Shown here piece by piece: positions 4,364 to 12,225 of a DNA stretch of 18,932 nucleotides. This DNA is from an uncultured Clostridia bacterium (GTDB lineage Bacteria > Bacillota > Clostridia > Christensenellales > Aristaeellaceae): the NCBI GenBank assembly GCA_934670175.1, contig CAKUOX010000045.1, forward strand, positions 1-18,932. Reading direction: 5' to 3'. Positions within the stretch are counted from its first letter, which is position 1; the number at the start of each line of letters is the position of its first letter. Under the pieces are notes generated by a model. That model ran no database searches, had not been told where the DNA came from, and was given only the letters and a program-made list of their open reading frames with translations. The translations under genes were made by a program, and so were the position numbers.

Positions 4364-6793
4364 TTACTTGAATCCGTCCTTTTCACACACGTTCATCCAG
4401 CCCTTGAGCTTCTGAAAAAACTCTTCATTGGTCTTTGTCTTTTCAACCAGCGAAATCAGCTGCTCGGCGGTCTCCTGCGGGCTGCCCTTGGACAGCATGC
4501 GCCGCACCTGATACGCGCCCTCGAGCTCCTCGCGCGTGAGCAGAAGCTCCTCGCGCCGCGTGCCGGATTTGTAGAGATCTATGGCGGGGAATATGCGCCG
4601 GTCGGAAAGGCTGCGATCCAGATGCAGCTCCATATTGCCCGTGCCCTTGAATTCCTCGAAAATAATATCGTCCATGCGGCTGCCGGTATCCACCAGCGCC
4701 GTGGCGATGATGGTAAGGCTGCCGCCATGCTCAATGTTGCGCGCCGCGCCGAAGAAGCGCTTGGGACGCAGCAGCGCTCCCGGATCCAGACCGCCCGAGA
4801 GCGACCTGCCCGTCGGCGGGATGACCAGATTGTAGGCGCGCGCCAGGCGCGTGATGGAATCCAGCAGGATCACCACATCCTTGCCCAGCTCCACCAGTCG
4901 CTGCGCGCGTTCGAGCACCATTTCCGAAACGCGCGTGTGGTTCTCCGGCGCTTCATCGAACGTGGAATACACCACCTCGCCCTGAATGGAGCGCTTCATG
5001 TCCGTCACTTCCTCCGGACGCTCGTCAATCAGCAGCACGATCAGGTGCACTTCCGGATCGTTGGTCGTAATGGCGTTTGCGATCTTCTTCAGCAGCGTGG
5101 TTTTGCCCGCCTTCGGCTGGGAAACGATCATGCCGCGCTGTCCCTTGCCGATGGGCGCGACCATGTCGATCAGACGCAGCGAAAGGTCGTTCTGGCCGGG
5201 GCGCTCCATGCGCAGGCGCTCATCCGGATACACCGGCGTGAGCGAATCGAAAAAGCGCCGCGAACGCGCCGTATCCGGCGTCTGGCCGTTGACCTCGTTG
5301 ATATAAATCAGGCCGACAGAGCGATCCCCCGCCAGCTGCGCGCGCGTCTTGCCGACCACATAGTCGCCCGTGCGCAGGTTGAAGCGGCGTATCTGCGCCG
5401 CAGAAACGTAGACGTCGCGGTTGCCCGGCAGATAATTCTCCGCGCGCAAAAAACCGTAGCCGTCCGGATGGATCTCCAGTATGCCCGCACCGTCGCCGCA
5501 ATCGCTGCTCTGCAGGAGCTCCGGAACGGCGGGGTTCATCGCCGGACGCTCGTCAATCTGCTGCTGCGCCTCGGGCGTGTTGACCGGCCTGCGCCAGGCT
5601 TGAGCCGGCACTTCCGGCTGATTCTCAGAAGCGCGCGGCGCTGTGGCCTGCGGCTGCACCGGACGCGGCGGCTGTTCCGCCATTCTCGGCTCGACCGGCA
5701 TTCGCTGCTCCGGCAGACGCCTGCGGAAACCGCCCTGGATCCCCTCCTGCGGGCGCACAGGACGCCCCTGCGAGGTCTCCACGTTGAAGCGTCCCATCGG
5801 GCGCTGGAGCGGCTGTCCGGGCGCACGCTGCGGCACACGGTAGCCGGGCGCCGGCTGTGTCCGCGCGCCCATGCGCTGCTGTGTGCTCAGCGGACGGTGA
5901 TAGACGTGCGCCTGCGGCGCAGATGGCTGCTGCGCGACGGGCGCGTTCGTTTGGGGCTGCGCCGCCTGCGCATTCTGATCTGCGGACGTAGGCGCATCGT
6001 TTCGCGCTGGCTGCGGCCTGCCCTGCACAGGCCGAGGCGCGGCAGGCGCATTTCTGCGCAGCGCTTCGGCTGCGGCAGGATGTTCTGGCCGCATATCTCC
6101 GGCGGATGCAGCCGGCTTGAGCGACGCCTTGGCCGCCTCTGCGGGCTTGACCGTAGGATCAGCTGCAGGCTTGACCTGCGCTCCTGCCAAGGGTCTGACC
6201 GGTTCAGCAGCGCCCTTCGCCGCCTCCACGACAGTCTTGACTTCTACCGCAGGCTTAACCGCCTCCGCGACGGGCTTGGCTTCTACCGCAGGCTTAGCCG
6301 CCCCCACGACAGGCTTGGCTTCTACCGCAGGCTTAACTGCCTCCGCGGCGGGCTTCACCGGCTCTGCCACCGAGGTCTCTGCCTTGGCGGGCCTTCCACG
6401 CCTGGGTGCGGTGGGCTTGATGACTTTGGACGTTACCGCATCCTGCGGCGCTGCCGACCCTGCCGCAGCTTCAACGACCTTGTCCGGCGCGGGCTGCAGG
6501 TTCTTTCTGGGACGTCCGCGGCGCCTGGGTGCGGCTTCAACGGGCGCTTCTGCGGCTGCGGGCGGCGTAGGCTTCTCCGCCTCCGGCGCTGCTTCTGCGC
6601 TCTTTTGCACGGGCACAGTCGGCACTGCTTCCACCTTCGCCTGCTGCGCGGCCCTTGCACGCCCCGTCTGCGCCTCCAAAATCATCTCCACGATCAACGC
6701 CTTGTTGGTTCCCGCAGGAATCCTAACGCCCTCGGCGCGGGCGATCTGCCTGAGCTCGACAACCGTTTTGGCATGAAGCATGCGATAATCCAT
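4364..6793 (-). CDS. rho: Transcription termination factor Rho with long N-terminal insertion
   Basis: Rho is the hexameric RNA-dependent ATPase that ends transcription. The N-terminal Rho_N helical domain is at 4-45, the cold-shock-like RNA-binding domain at about 430-505, and the RecA-like motor at 540-800. Walker A is SQPKAGKTT (558-566), Walker B VVILLDS (640-646), and the Q/R loops lie in the LSGGLDPGAL and DDIIFEEFKGTGN region. Most Bacillota Rho proteins are near 420-450 residues; this one has 809 because about 380 disordered residues (46-425) separate Rho_N from the core. The insertion is Ala/Pro/Lys-rich, then Gln/Pro-rich; it has RRRGRPRK (90-97) and RRGRPAK (131-137), and 13-residue repeats around 150-200. 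The ATG at 6793 is chosen because GGAGGAG precedes it, overlapping the stop of the upstream methyltransferase gene ten bases away; the 26 residues before it lack a ribosome site. Confidence 0.95.
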   Translation of the reverse strand: MDYRMLHAKTVVELRQIARAEGVRIPAGTNKALIVEMILEAQTGRARAAQQAKVEAVPTVPVQKSAEAAPEAEKPTPPAAAEAPVEAAPRRRGRPRKNLQPAPDKVVEAAAGSAAPQDAVTSKVIKPTAPRRGRPAKAETSVAEPVKPAAEAVKPAVEAKPVVGAAKPAVEAKPVAEAVKPAVEVKTVVEAAKGAAEPVRPLAGAQVKPAADPTVKPAEAAKASLKPAASAGDMRPEHPAAAEALRRNAPAAPRPVQGRPQPARNDAPTSADQNAQAAQPQTNAPVAQQPSAPQAHVYHRPLSTQQRMGARTQPAPGYRVPQRAPGQPLQRPMGRFNVETSQGRPVRPQEGIQGGFRRRLPEQRMPVEPRMAEQPPRPVQPQATAPRASENQPEVPAQAWRRPVNTPEAQQQIDERPAMNPAVPELLQSSDCGDGAGILEIHPDGYGFLRAENYLPGNRDVYVSAAQIRRFNLRTGDYVVGKTRAQLAGDRSVGLIYINEVNGQTPDTARSRRFFDSLTPVYPDERLRMERPGQNDLSLRLIDMVAPIGKGQRGMIVSQPKAGKTTLLKKIANAITTNDPEVHLIVLLIDERPEEVTDMKRSIQGEVVYSTFDEAPENHTRVSEMVLERAQRLVELGKDVVILLDSITRLARAYNLVIPPTGRSLSGGLDPGALLRPKRFFGAARNIEHGGSLTIIATALVDTGSRMDDIIFEEFKGTGNMELHLDRSLSDRRIFPAIDLYKSGTRREELLLTREELEGAYQVRRMLSKGSPQETAEQLISLVEKTKTNEEFFQKLKGWMNVCEKDGFK
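6202..6357 (-). repeat. 39-bp tandem repeat inside rho
   Basis: The string CTTCTACCGC recurs at 6241, 6280 and 6319, exactly 39 bases apart, with the surrounding sequence conserved; a more diverged unit precedes at about 6202. Each unit encodes 13 residues such as AKPVAEAVKPAVE. The period is a multiple of three, so copy-number change keeps frame. Confidence 0.8.
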
Positions 6794-6803
6794 ATATCTC
6801 CTC

Positions 6804-7814
6804 CTAGTCTGCTCTGCGGCCAACGACAATATCCCGCGTGACCGCCTGTTCCACCCAATGCTCGAAGCCATCGTATGCGCCGCCGCGCATCACCTCAAAG
6901 CCCGCTTCGGCCATGAGTTCGCGCACGGTGCGCGCTTTCAGCGTCTGCGCATTAAATGAGATTGCCGCCGTGCCGCCCCTTTTCAGCGTTTCGCGCCATG
7001 CCGGCAGCACCTTTTTAAGCAGCTGCTCCGGCCGCGCGCCCACTGCGGCGTGCTGCACGCCATAGGGCAGATCACAGGCAATCACATGCGCCTTCTCGCG
7101 CCCGAGCACAGCGCGCGTGCGCGCCGCATCGGCGTTCGCCAGGCGAAGCAGGCTCACATCGCCCGCTTTGTACGCCTCGGGCGTGCGCCCAAAGCTGAAC
7201 GTCATGAGCGATACGCCGCCCTCCGGCGTAGTTCTGGATTCCTGGTTCATGGCATGCTTCATGCGGTGAAATTCAAAATAGCGTTTCAGGAATTTCTCAG
7301 CCTCGGCCAGATCGCCGCGATCAATGTCCGTTCCGGACGCATTCCAGCCGTAATTTGCCGCCACGAACAGCGTGGTGCCGCGGCCGCACATCGGATCGAG
7401 CAATTCGAGCCGCTGCTCGCCAACGCGCGCAAAATCGCTGGACATCAGCGCCGCATTTATCAGCAGCTGTAAAAACAATTCGTTTGTTTTTCCCTTGTAT
7501 TTCAGAATACCCGGCAAATCGCTGCCGACAAACGCCGGCGCACGACCGCCCACAGGGCGCAGCAGTCCATCCTCGCGGCCTTCAAAAAGCCCGTACATCA
7601 AGGAATGGCGGGCGATACACGCCTTCAGCGCGCCGCTCATCTCATCGGGAAGATCGATCAAAAGCGCTGGCAGATCCAGCGACGCCGCGCGGGAGATTTG
7701 TGCGCAGGGTTCAAATACATCCAGCATCAGCCTGAGCTCGCTCTCGGCCAGCTTTATGGATTCATTCTGGTAGCGCGCGTTCGCGTGCGGCCAGAGCAGC
7801 ATATAATATTTCAT
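6804..7814 (-). CDS. Trm11/UPF0020-like SAM-dependent RNA methyltransferase
   Basis: A 336-residue methyltransferase of the Trm-G10/TRM11 type. The C-terminal Rossmann domain has motif I LLDPMCGRGTT (138-148), the acidic motif II stretch GTDID (161-165) and catalytic motif IV DLPYG (248-252), the D/N-x-P-Y/F arrangement of enzymes that methylate an exocyclic amino group. Residues 1-110 form a separate N-terminal region without a clear THUMP signature. By family, the target is probably tRNA guanosine (position 10 in archaea and eukaryotes), but bacterial members are not settled and no position is claimed. The gene sits ten bases before rho, whose ribosome site overlaps this stop codon, so the two are co-transcribed. 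The ATG at 7814 has only a weak ribosome site, and I see no convincing promoter in 7815-7944. Confidence 0.75.
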   Translation of the reverse strand: MKYYMLLWPHANARYQNESIKLAESELRLMLDVFEPCAQISRAASLDLPALLIDLPDEMSGALKACIARHSLMYGLFEGREDGLLRPVGGRAPAFVGSDLPGILKYKGKTNELFLQLLINAALMSSDFARVGEQRLELLDPMCGRGTTLFVAANYGWNASGTDIDRGDLAEAEKFLKRYFEFHRMKHAMNQESRTTPEGGVSLMTFSFGRTPEAYKAGDVSLLRLANADAARTRAVLGREKAHVIACDLPYGVQHAAVGARPEQLLKKVLPAWRETLKRGGTAAISFNAQTLKARTVRELMAEAGFEVMRGGAYDGFEHWVEQAVTRDIVVGRRAD

Positions 7815-7944
7815 TTTCTGTTTTTACCCGTATTATTCTATGTTCACGATGTTTAAAACATCCATATCTGAAAAGAATTGCTCTTCAGAAATACGATTAT
7901 TTTCTGCTTAAAAAGCGAAAACCCATGAATCTGAAATAAAATAG

Positions 7945-7974
7945 AAAACCAGCCCCTTTGGAACCAAAGGGGCT
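7945..7974 (-). terminator. Intrinsic terminator of rpsU
   Basis: AGCCCCTTTG and CAAAGGGGCT (7951-7960 / 7965-7974) form a perfect 10-bp stem with a GTTC tetraloop, extendable to 11 bp. On the minus strand it is followed by GGTTTT. It lies ten bases after the rpsU stop. Confidence 0.85.
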
Positions 7975-7984
7975 TTCATTGGCA

Positions 7985-8158
7985 TCAATATTTGCGCTTG
8001 CGAGCAGCTTCTGCCTTCTTCTTACGCTTTACGCTGGGCTTTTCGTAATGTTCGCGCTTTCTTGCTTCAGCAAGAATGCCATCACGAGCGGTCTTACGCT
8101 TAAAACGACGCAGTGCGCTTTCCAATGATTCATTTTCGCGAATCCGTACCTCGGACAT
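7985..8158 (-). CDS. rpsU: Small ribosomal subunit protein bS21
   Basis: A 57-residue, very basic protein with the S21 pattern: SEVRIRENESLESALRRFKR at the start, a helix rich in K and R, and a tail ending KAEAARKRKY. S21 binds the small subunit near the 3' end of 16S rRNA and helps translation initiation. The ATG at 8158 is preceded by GGGAGGG; upstream in-frame codons lack a ribosome site and sit in the mapped leader. It has its own consensus promoter (8226-8254) and terminator (7945-7974). It follows the prmA-rsmE-mtaB-HIT genes, as is usual in Bacillota. Confidence 0.95.
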   Translation of the reverse strand: MSEVRIRENESLESALRRFKRKTARDGILAEARKREHYEKPSVKRKKKAEAARKRKY

Positions 8159-8225
8159 GTGTTTTCCCTCCCCTCGCGTTTGGACTGGCATACGCCAATG
8201 TAGCATGGGGTGCGCCACAACCGTT

Positions 8226-8254
8226 ATTATAGCGCATAAACTATGTAGCGTCAA
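8226..8254 (-). promoter_or_regulatory. Consensus promoter of rpsU
   Basis: On the minus strand TTGACG (8254-8249), a 17-nt spacer and TATAAT (8231-8226). Transcription should begin near 8219, giving a leader of about 60 nt with a small TGGC/GCCA hairpin before GGGAGGG. Confidence 0.88.
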
Positions 8255-8355
8255 GCGGTTGGAGGCTATATTTCAAGAATTTCACAATTCTTTTCCGCGC
8301 TCCCGCCGTTCCCCCTCATTCTTTGAACGGAACCCGATATGCAGCGGGGCGGCAA

Positions 8356-8399
8356 AGCGTCTGCCCTTCCGGACGTGCATAGCTCCCCCCCCGGACGCT
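8356..8399 (-). terminator. Possible weak terminator after the HIT gene
   Basis: AGCGTC (8399-8394 on the minus strand) pairs with GACGCT (8361-8356) directly after the HIT stop codon, followed by TTTG. The loop is about 32 nt and contains a run of eight G (C on the plus strand, 8385-8392). The long loop and short U tract make this uncertain. A separate A/T-rich stem lies at 8275-8292. Confidence 0.3.
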
Positions 8400-8732
8400 C
8401 TAGTCCATCTTTTCGCTGAGCTGCTTGCCGCCCAGCAGGTGCAAATGCAGATGGTGCACCGACTGACAGCCGTGCTGGCCGCAATTGGTCAGCAGCCTGA
8501 AGCCGTTTTCATCCACATGCTCGATCTTCGCCAGCGCGCGAACCGCGTCCGTCAGGTGCGCGGCGGTCTCCGCGTCGCATTCCAGAATGTTCTTCATGTG
8601 CTTCTTCGGCACCAGCAGCACATGCACCGGCGCCTGAGGGTTGATGTCGCGGAACGCATAGGTGTATTCATCCTCGTAGACCTTATTTGATGGGATCTCT
8701 CCCGCGATGATCTTGCAAAACAGACAATCCAT
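8400..8732 (-). CDS. HIT family (HinT-like) nucleotide hydrolase
   Basis: A 110-residue protein of full HinT length. The histidine triad HLHLHLL puts H94, H96 and H98 in line, with H96 the expected nucleophile, and the start MDCLFCKIIAGEIPS with Cys3 and Cys6 is the usual HinT opening. Family members hydrolyse purine nucleoside phosphoramidates and related adenylated compounds; the cellular substrate is usually unknown. It starts 20 bases after the mtaB stop, with GGGAGGTG about 12 bases before the ATG, so it is the last gene of the prmA-rsmE-mtaB operon. No other in-frame start is better placed. Confidence 0.92.
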   Translation of the reverse strand: MDCLFCKIIAGEIPSNKVYEDEYTYAFRDINPQAPVHVLLVPKKHMKNILECDAETAAHLTDAVRALAKIEHVDENGFRLLTNCGQHGCQSVHHLHLHLLGGKQLSEKMD

Positions 8733-8752
8733 TTTCTCATTTCACCTCCCGC

Positions 8753-10036
8753 TCATTCCACAATTTCGCCGATGGCCAGCGTGCCCTGCGCGCCTGTGAT
8801 GCGCACATTGCAGATCTCTCCCGGGCGTGCCGCCGCGCGGACGCGGACGTACTGTCCCGTATAGCCCTCGGCCCCGTTTTCATCCACGGCCTGCTCGAAC
8901 AGCACGCTCTGCACGCTGCCGATCAATCCTTGGACGAAATTCTGCTCCAGTTGGTTGCCTAATGCGATCAATTCATTGGTGCGCGCGTGCTTGATCGCCT
9001 CCGGCACCTGATCCGGCATCCTGTCCGCCAGCGTACCGCTGCGCCGCGAATACGGAAATGCGTGGATACGCGCAAACGCCGCCTGACGAACGAACGCCAG
9101 CGTTTCGGCAAACTCCGCGTCCGTCTCACCTGGGAAGCCTGAAATAATGTCCGTGGTGATCGCACAGTCCGGCATATAGCGCCGCAGCAGCGCGCACGCC
9201 TGCAAATACTGCTCCGGCGTATAGCGCCTGCGCATCCGCTGAAGCACCGCTGCGCTGCCCGATTGCAGCGACAGATGGAATTGGCGCATGATGCCCGGCA
9301 TTTCGGCAAGGCTGCGGGCAAATTCCTCCGTCACCGTAAGCGGCTCCAGCGAGCCCAGGCGCACGCGCGATATGCCCTCGGCGTCGTGTACCGCGCGGAT
9401 CGCGTCCAGCAGCGTGTCCTGCGTACCTCTGCCATAGCTTGCCAGATGGATGCCCGTGACCACGATCTCCCGATAGCCGGCTTCGCCCAGCCGAGCCGCC
9501 TCGCGCGCCACGGCCTCCAGCGTCATGCTGCGCACCGGCCCGCGCACCGTAGGGATAATGCAGTAGGCGCAGTAGCGATCGCAGCCCTCCTGGATCTTCA
9601 TGGTCGCGCGCGTCTTACCCTCATGGCGGGATACAAACAGCGTTTCAAAACTCGCGCCCTTCAGCGGCGCCACGGCGTTGACCCTTTCATCATTCGCCAC
9701 GGCGCGCTCCAGCAGCTGCACCACTTCGGCGCGCCGCTGAACGCCGATGGCCAGGCGCACGTTGTCCATTGCCAGCAGCTGCTCCGGAATGCGCTGCGCC
9801 AGGCAGCCCGCCACCACGATCGCGCCCTGCGGATTCAGGCGCGCGCAGCGCCGGATCATCTTTTCGGACTTCTGATCGCCCGTACCGGTCACGGTGCAGG
9901 TGTTGATCAGATATACATCCGCGCGTTCGCGAATGGAAACTGCCTGATACCCTGCCCGCTCAAAGGCTTCGAGCATCGCCTGCGTATCGTATTGATTGAC
10001 CTTGCAGCCCATCGTATGTACGGCGATCGTCTTCAT
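8753..10036 (-). CDS. mtaB: tRNA t6A37 methylthiotransferase MtaB
   Basis: A 427-residue radical-SAM methylthiotransferase. The N-terminal UPF0004 domain has cluster cysteines C11, C47 and C78 (GCKVNQ, NTCTVT, VAGC); the radical-SAM core has C152, C156 and C159 (CDRYCAYC); a TRAM RNA-binding domain occupies about 365-427. The opening MKTIAVHTMGCKVNQYDTQ and the setting after rsmE fit MtaB (formerly YqeV), which adds a methylthio group to t6A37 of tRNAs reading ANN codons, rather than MiaB or RimO. The ATG at 10036 overlaps the rsmE stop as ATGA and has GGGGAG upstream; an in-frame extension to 10153 lies wholly inside rsmE and is rejected. Confidence 0.93.
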   Translation of the reverse strand: MKTIAVHTMGCKVNQYDTQAMLEAFERAGYQAVSIRERADVYLINTCTVTGTGDQKSEKMIRRCARLNPQGAIVVAGCLAQRIPEQLLAMDNVRLAIGVQRRAEVVQLLERAVANDERVNAVAPLKGASFETLFVSRHEGKTRATMKIQEGCDRYCAYCIIPTVRGPVRSMTLEAVAREAARLGEAGYREIVVTGIHLASYGRGTQDTLLDAIRAVHDAEGISRVRLGSLEPLTVTEEFARSLAEMPGIMRQFHLSLQSGSAAVLQRMRRRYTPEQYLQACALLRRYMPDCAITTDIISGFPGETDAEFAETLAFVRQAAFARIHAFPYSRRSGTLADRMPDQVPEAIKHARTNELIALGNQLEQNFVQGLIGSVQSVLFEQAVDENGAEGYTGQYVRVRAAARPGEICNVRITGAQGTLAIGEIVE

Positions 10037-10770
10037 CCTAAATCTCCCCAAAGCGCCATTACCGCCGCGCAGGACGCAATGGCCGCCGTTTCCGTTCTGA
10101 GTATTCTGGGTCCGAGCGTGATTGCTCGCGCGCCCATATCCGTCAGCGCGCACACCTCGTCCGCGCTCATGCCGCCCTCGGGACCGATCACCACGCCGAC
10201 ATCCCGCACCTCGGGCATTTCATCGTGCAGCCTGCGCAGGCCGAGCCCGCTGGCTTCCTCCCACGGCACGATCAGCAATTCATGCCGCGCCATGGCAGCA
10301 AGCGCCTGCCGCCAGTCCATCGCCGCCGCGATCTCCGGCGCATGCGTGCGCTTGCACTGCTTGGCGGCCTCGCGCGCAATTTTCACCAGCCGCTCGCGTT
10401 TCTTCTCGGCGTCGCGCGCGTCCAGCTTTACCACGCAGCGCGACATTCTGACCGGGCATATCTTGGCCGCACCCAGCTCCGTGAGCTTCTGCGCGATCAG
10501 CTCCAGCTTGTCGGCCTTGGGCAGACCCTGATAGAGCGTTATGGAAACGGGCGCTTCGTTGTCCGGCAGCAGCTGCATGAGCCGAACCGCGCAGCCCTCG
10601 GCGGATATTTCAGCGATCTCCGCCGCAAAGCGCCGCCCCTCCGGATCCACGCAGTACAGCGCGTCGCCCGTTCTCAGCCGCAGCACGCTGCACGCATGGC
10701 GCGCATCCTCCGCCGTCAGCGGGCACGTTTCCCCCACGCTGCCCGCGACGCTCGTGTAAAACGAATTCAC
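10033..10770 (-). CDS. rsmE: 16S rRNA (uracil1498-N3)-methyltransferase RsmE
   Basis: A 245-residue SPOUT-class methyltransferase that makes m3U1498 in 16S rRNA. The N-terminal PUA-like domain covers about 1-70 and the SPOUT domain about 73-240, with the family signatures EAAKQCKR (134-141), VVIGPEGG (193-200) and LGPRILRTETA (219-229) that form the knotted SAM site. The chosen start is GTG at 10770: it overlaps the prmA stop as GTGA, has GGAGG just upstream (a short 4-nt gap), and gives the expected N-terminus MNSFYTS. A GTG at 10794, eight codons earlier, is possible. It belongs to one operon with prmA before it and mtaB after it. Confidence 0.93.
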   Translation of the reverse strand: MNSFYTSVAGSVGETCPLTAEDARHACSVLRLRTGDALYCVDPEGRRFAAEIAEISAEGCAVRLMQLLPDNEAPVSITLYQGLPKADKLELIAQKLTELGAAKICPVRMSRCVVKLDARDAEKKRERLVKIAREAAKQCKRTHAPEIAAAMDWRQALAAMARHELLIVPWEEASGLGLRRLHDEMPEVRDVGVVIGPEGGMSADEVCALTDMGARAITLGPRILRTETAAIASCAAVMALWGDLG

Positions 10771-11711
10771 TTTTCCTCCGCGGCCATGGCGCACCAGCCG
10801 CCCCTTTCAAGCACATCCAGCACGCGATAATCGGCCGCCTCCAGCGCATCCAGCACCGCCTGCTTTTTCTCGGAGGAAATGCCCGAGCAGATAAATTTTC
10901 CACCCGGCAGGATGTGCTTTTTCACCGGCGCGGCGATCATAATAATCACATCTGCGATGATGTTGGCGATCACCACGTCCGCCGCCTCGTCCACCTCATC
11001 CAGCAGATTGCCCGCAACGCAGCGGATCCTGCCCTCGTAGCCATTGATGCGCACGTTCTCTGCCGCCACGCGCACGGCCACGCGGTCGATGTCGATGGCC
11101 AGTGCGTCCTGCGCACCCATATGCATCGCGGCAATGGCCAATATGCCGGTGCCGGTACCCACGTCGATCACGCGCATGCCCGGATGCACATATTTTTCAA
11201 CCAGCTCTACGCACATGCCGGTCGTTTCATGCGTACCGGTACCAAACGCCATGCCGGGATCGATCTCGATGATCTGATCCTCCGGCTGCGCCGCATAATC
11301 GCACCAGCCGGGCTTAATGACAATATGCTTGCCCAGACGAATGGGCTTGAAGGCCTTCTTCCAGTTCTCCGCCCAGTTCTCCTCAGCAAAGCTCTGCGTA
11401 AGCAGCTCCAGCTTACCCGCATCAAAGCCGAGCTCCATGCTGCGCAGCCGCGCCAGCTCAGCGCGGATCAGATGAATGCGGTCGGCCAGCTTCGCGTCGG
11501 CCTCGAAATAGCCCGTGACCTTCACATCGTCGCCGATGCGGCGGGCGATCGCCTCGTCGATAATGTCCCACTGGCCCTCAGGGCGCTGCTCCAGCGCCAC
11601 GTCGTTCTTATCCTCGATCATCGTGCCGTCGCTTCCGGCGCGCATCAGCAATTCAGAAACCATATCCGCCCCCGCGGTGGTGGTCAATATGGTAACGCCC
11701 ATCCAATCCAT
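10767..11711 (-). CDS. prmA: Ribosomal protein L11 methyltransferase PrmA
   Basis: A 314-residue methyltransferase that trimethylates lysines and the N-terminus of ribosomal protein L11. An N-terminal L11-recognition domain is followed by the conserved GMAFGTGTHETT (153-164), SAM motif I VIDVGTGTGILA (181-192), the acidic AIDID (205-209) and motif IV VIANIIADVI (247-256). Length and order match typical Bacillota PrmA. The ATG at 11711 has an AAAGGCGG ribosome site eight bases upstream. It is the first gene of prmA-rsmE-mtaB-HIT. The region upstream contains TATAGT near 11740 but no good -35 box, so the promoter is unclear; reading through the tRNA terminator is another possibility. Confidence 0.93.
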   Translation of the reverse strand: MDWMGVTILTTTAGADMVSELLMRAGSDGTMIEDKNDVALEQRPEGQWDIIDEAIARRIGDDVKVTGYFEADAKLADRIHLIRAELARLRSMELGFDAGKLELLTQSFAEENWAENWKKAFKPIRLGKHIVIKPGWCDYAAQPEDQIIEIDPGMAFGTGTHETTGMCVELVEKYVHPGMRVIDVGTGTGILAIAAMHMGAQDALAIDIDRVAVRVAAENVRINGYEGRIRCVAGNLLDEVDEAADVVIANIIADVIIMIAAPVKKHILPGGKFICSGISSEKKQAVLDALEAADYRVLDVLERGGWCAMAAEEK

Positions 11712-11856
11712 TGTACATACCGCCTTTCCAGAACAATACTATACCCGAGCCGCGCGTGCTGCGCTTAAAAAGAATCGTCGGTGTTTTTCAATGGCAGCTA
11801 TCGCCCATTAAGCGATGGCCGCAGCGCAGCTGAGAATTTTTCATATATAACTATAA

Positions 11857-11890
11857 CAAAAGTCTTGGAAACATTTCGGTTCCAAGACTT
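11857..11890 (-). terminator. Intrinsic terminator of tRNA-Pro
   Basis: On the minus strand AAGTCTTGGAA (11890-11880) pairs with TTCCAAGACTT (11870-11860) around a 9-nt loop and runs into TTTTG. It begins six bases after the encoded CCA of the tRNA. Confidence 0.88.
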
Positions 11891-11895
11891 CCGTT

Positions 11896-11972
11896 TGGTC
11901 TGGGTGAGAAGATTCGAACTTCCGGCCTCTTGAACCCCATTCAAGCACGCTACCAAACTGCGCTACACCCAG
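11896..11972 (-). tRNA. tRNA-Pro (anticodon GGG)
   Basis: The minus strand folds into a complete 77-nt cloverleaf. Acceptor CTGGGTG pairs with CACCCAG; the D arm is GCGC/GCGT with the AGTTTGGTA loop; the anticodon stem CTTGA/TCAAG encloses ATGGGGT with anticodon GGG; the variable loop has five bases; the T arm is GGAAG/CTTCT with loop TTCGAAT. Discriminator A and CCA are encoded. It reads CCC and CCU proline codons. It has its own consensus promoter (12019-12047) and terminator, so it is an independent unit between dnaJ and prmA. Confidence 0.96.
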
Positions 11973-12018
11973 ATATTCGATTACCATTCACGAGCCGTAG
12001 CTCTCATGAACAGTAGAT

Positions 12019-12047
12019 ATTATACTGCCATTCAGCTTATTTGTCAA
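12019..12047 (-). promoter_or_regulatory. Perfect consensus promoter of tRNA-Pro
   Basis: On the minus strand TTGACA (12047-12042), a 17-nt spacer and TATAAT (12024-12019) match the SigA consensus at all twelve positions. The start would be near 12012, about 40 bases before the mature tRNA 5' end. Confidence 0.93.
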
Positions 12048-12185
12048 CCCCTATTTCCAACTTTTTGTCAGCTTGCAGCCTGTATGGCGCCGCGCAGCAG
12101 AGCCTTCTTTTAAGAGCGCACATCGCTCTTCGGGTCTTTTCCCCCGGCTTTCATCATCAAAGAACCATTGCGTCTGCACACAAGC

Positions 12186-12215
12186 AAAAGCGCCGGCAGC
12201 ATCTGCTGCCGACGC
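12186..12215 (-). terminator. Intrinsic terminator of the hrcA-dnaJ operon
   Basis: On the minus strand GCGTCGGCAGC (12215-12205) pairs with GCTGCCGGCGC (12200-12190), 11 bp with one G-U, loop AGAT, followed by TTTT. It starts ten bases after the dnaJ stop. A second hairpin, AAGAGCG/CGCTCTT at 12112-12130, lies further down and has no clear role. Confidence 0.85.
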
Positions 12216-12225
12216 ACGATAACGA

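Noticed and set aside
6202..6357. CRISPR-like array
   Set aside because: Units are contiguous, in frame with rho and without unique spacers; it is a coding tandem repeat.
3488..6841. Plus-strand open frame of about 1,117 codons opposite rho and the TVP38 gene
   Set aside because: It is antisense to two confidently identified genes, has no ribosome site, and its product is rich in Arg, His and Leu with no recognisable domain. Long antisense frames arise from the G/C-rich third positions.
6794..6871. N-terminal extension of Rho by 26 codons
   Set aside because: It overlaps the upstream methyltransferase gene and has no ribosome site, while GGAGGAG directly precedes the ATG at 6793.
10037..10153. 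N-terminal extension of MtaB by 39 codons
   Set aside because: It lies entirely inside rsmE. The ATG at 10036 has an ATGA overlap and gives the normal family N-terminus.
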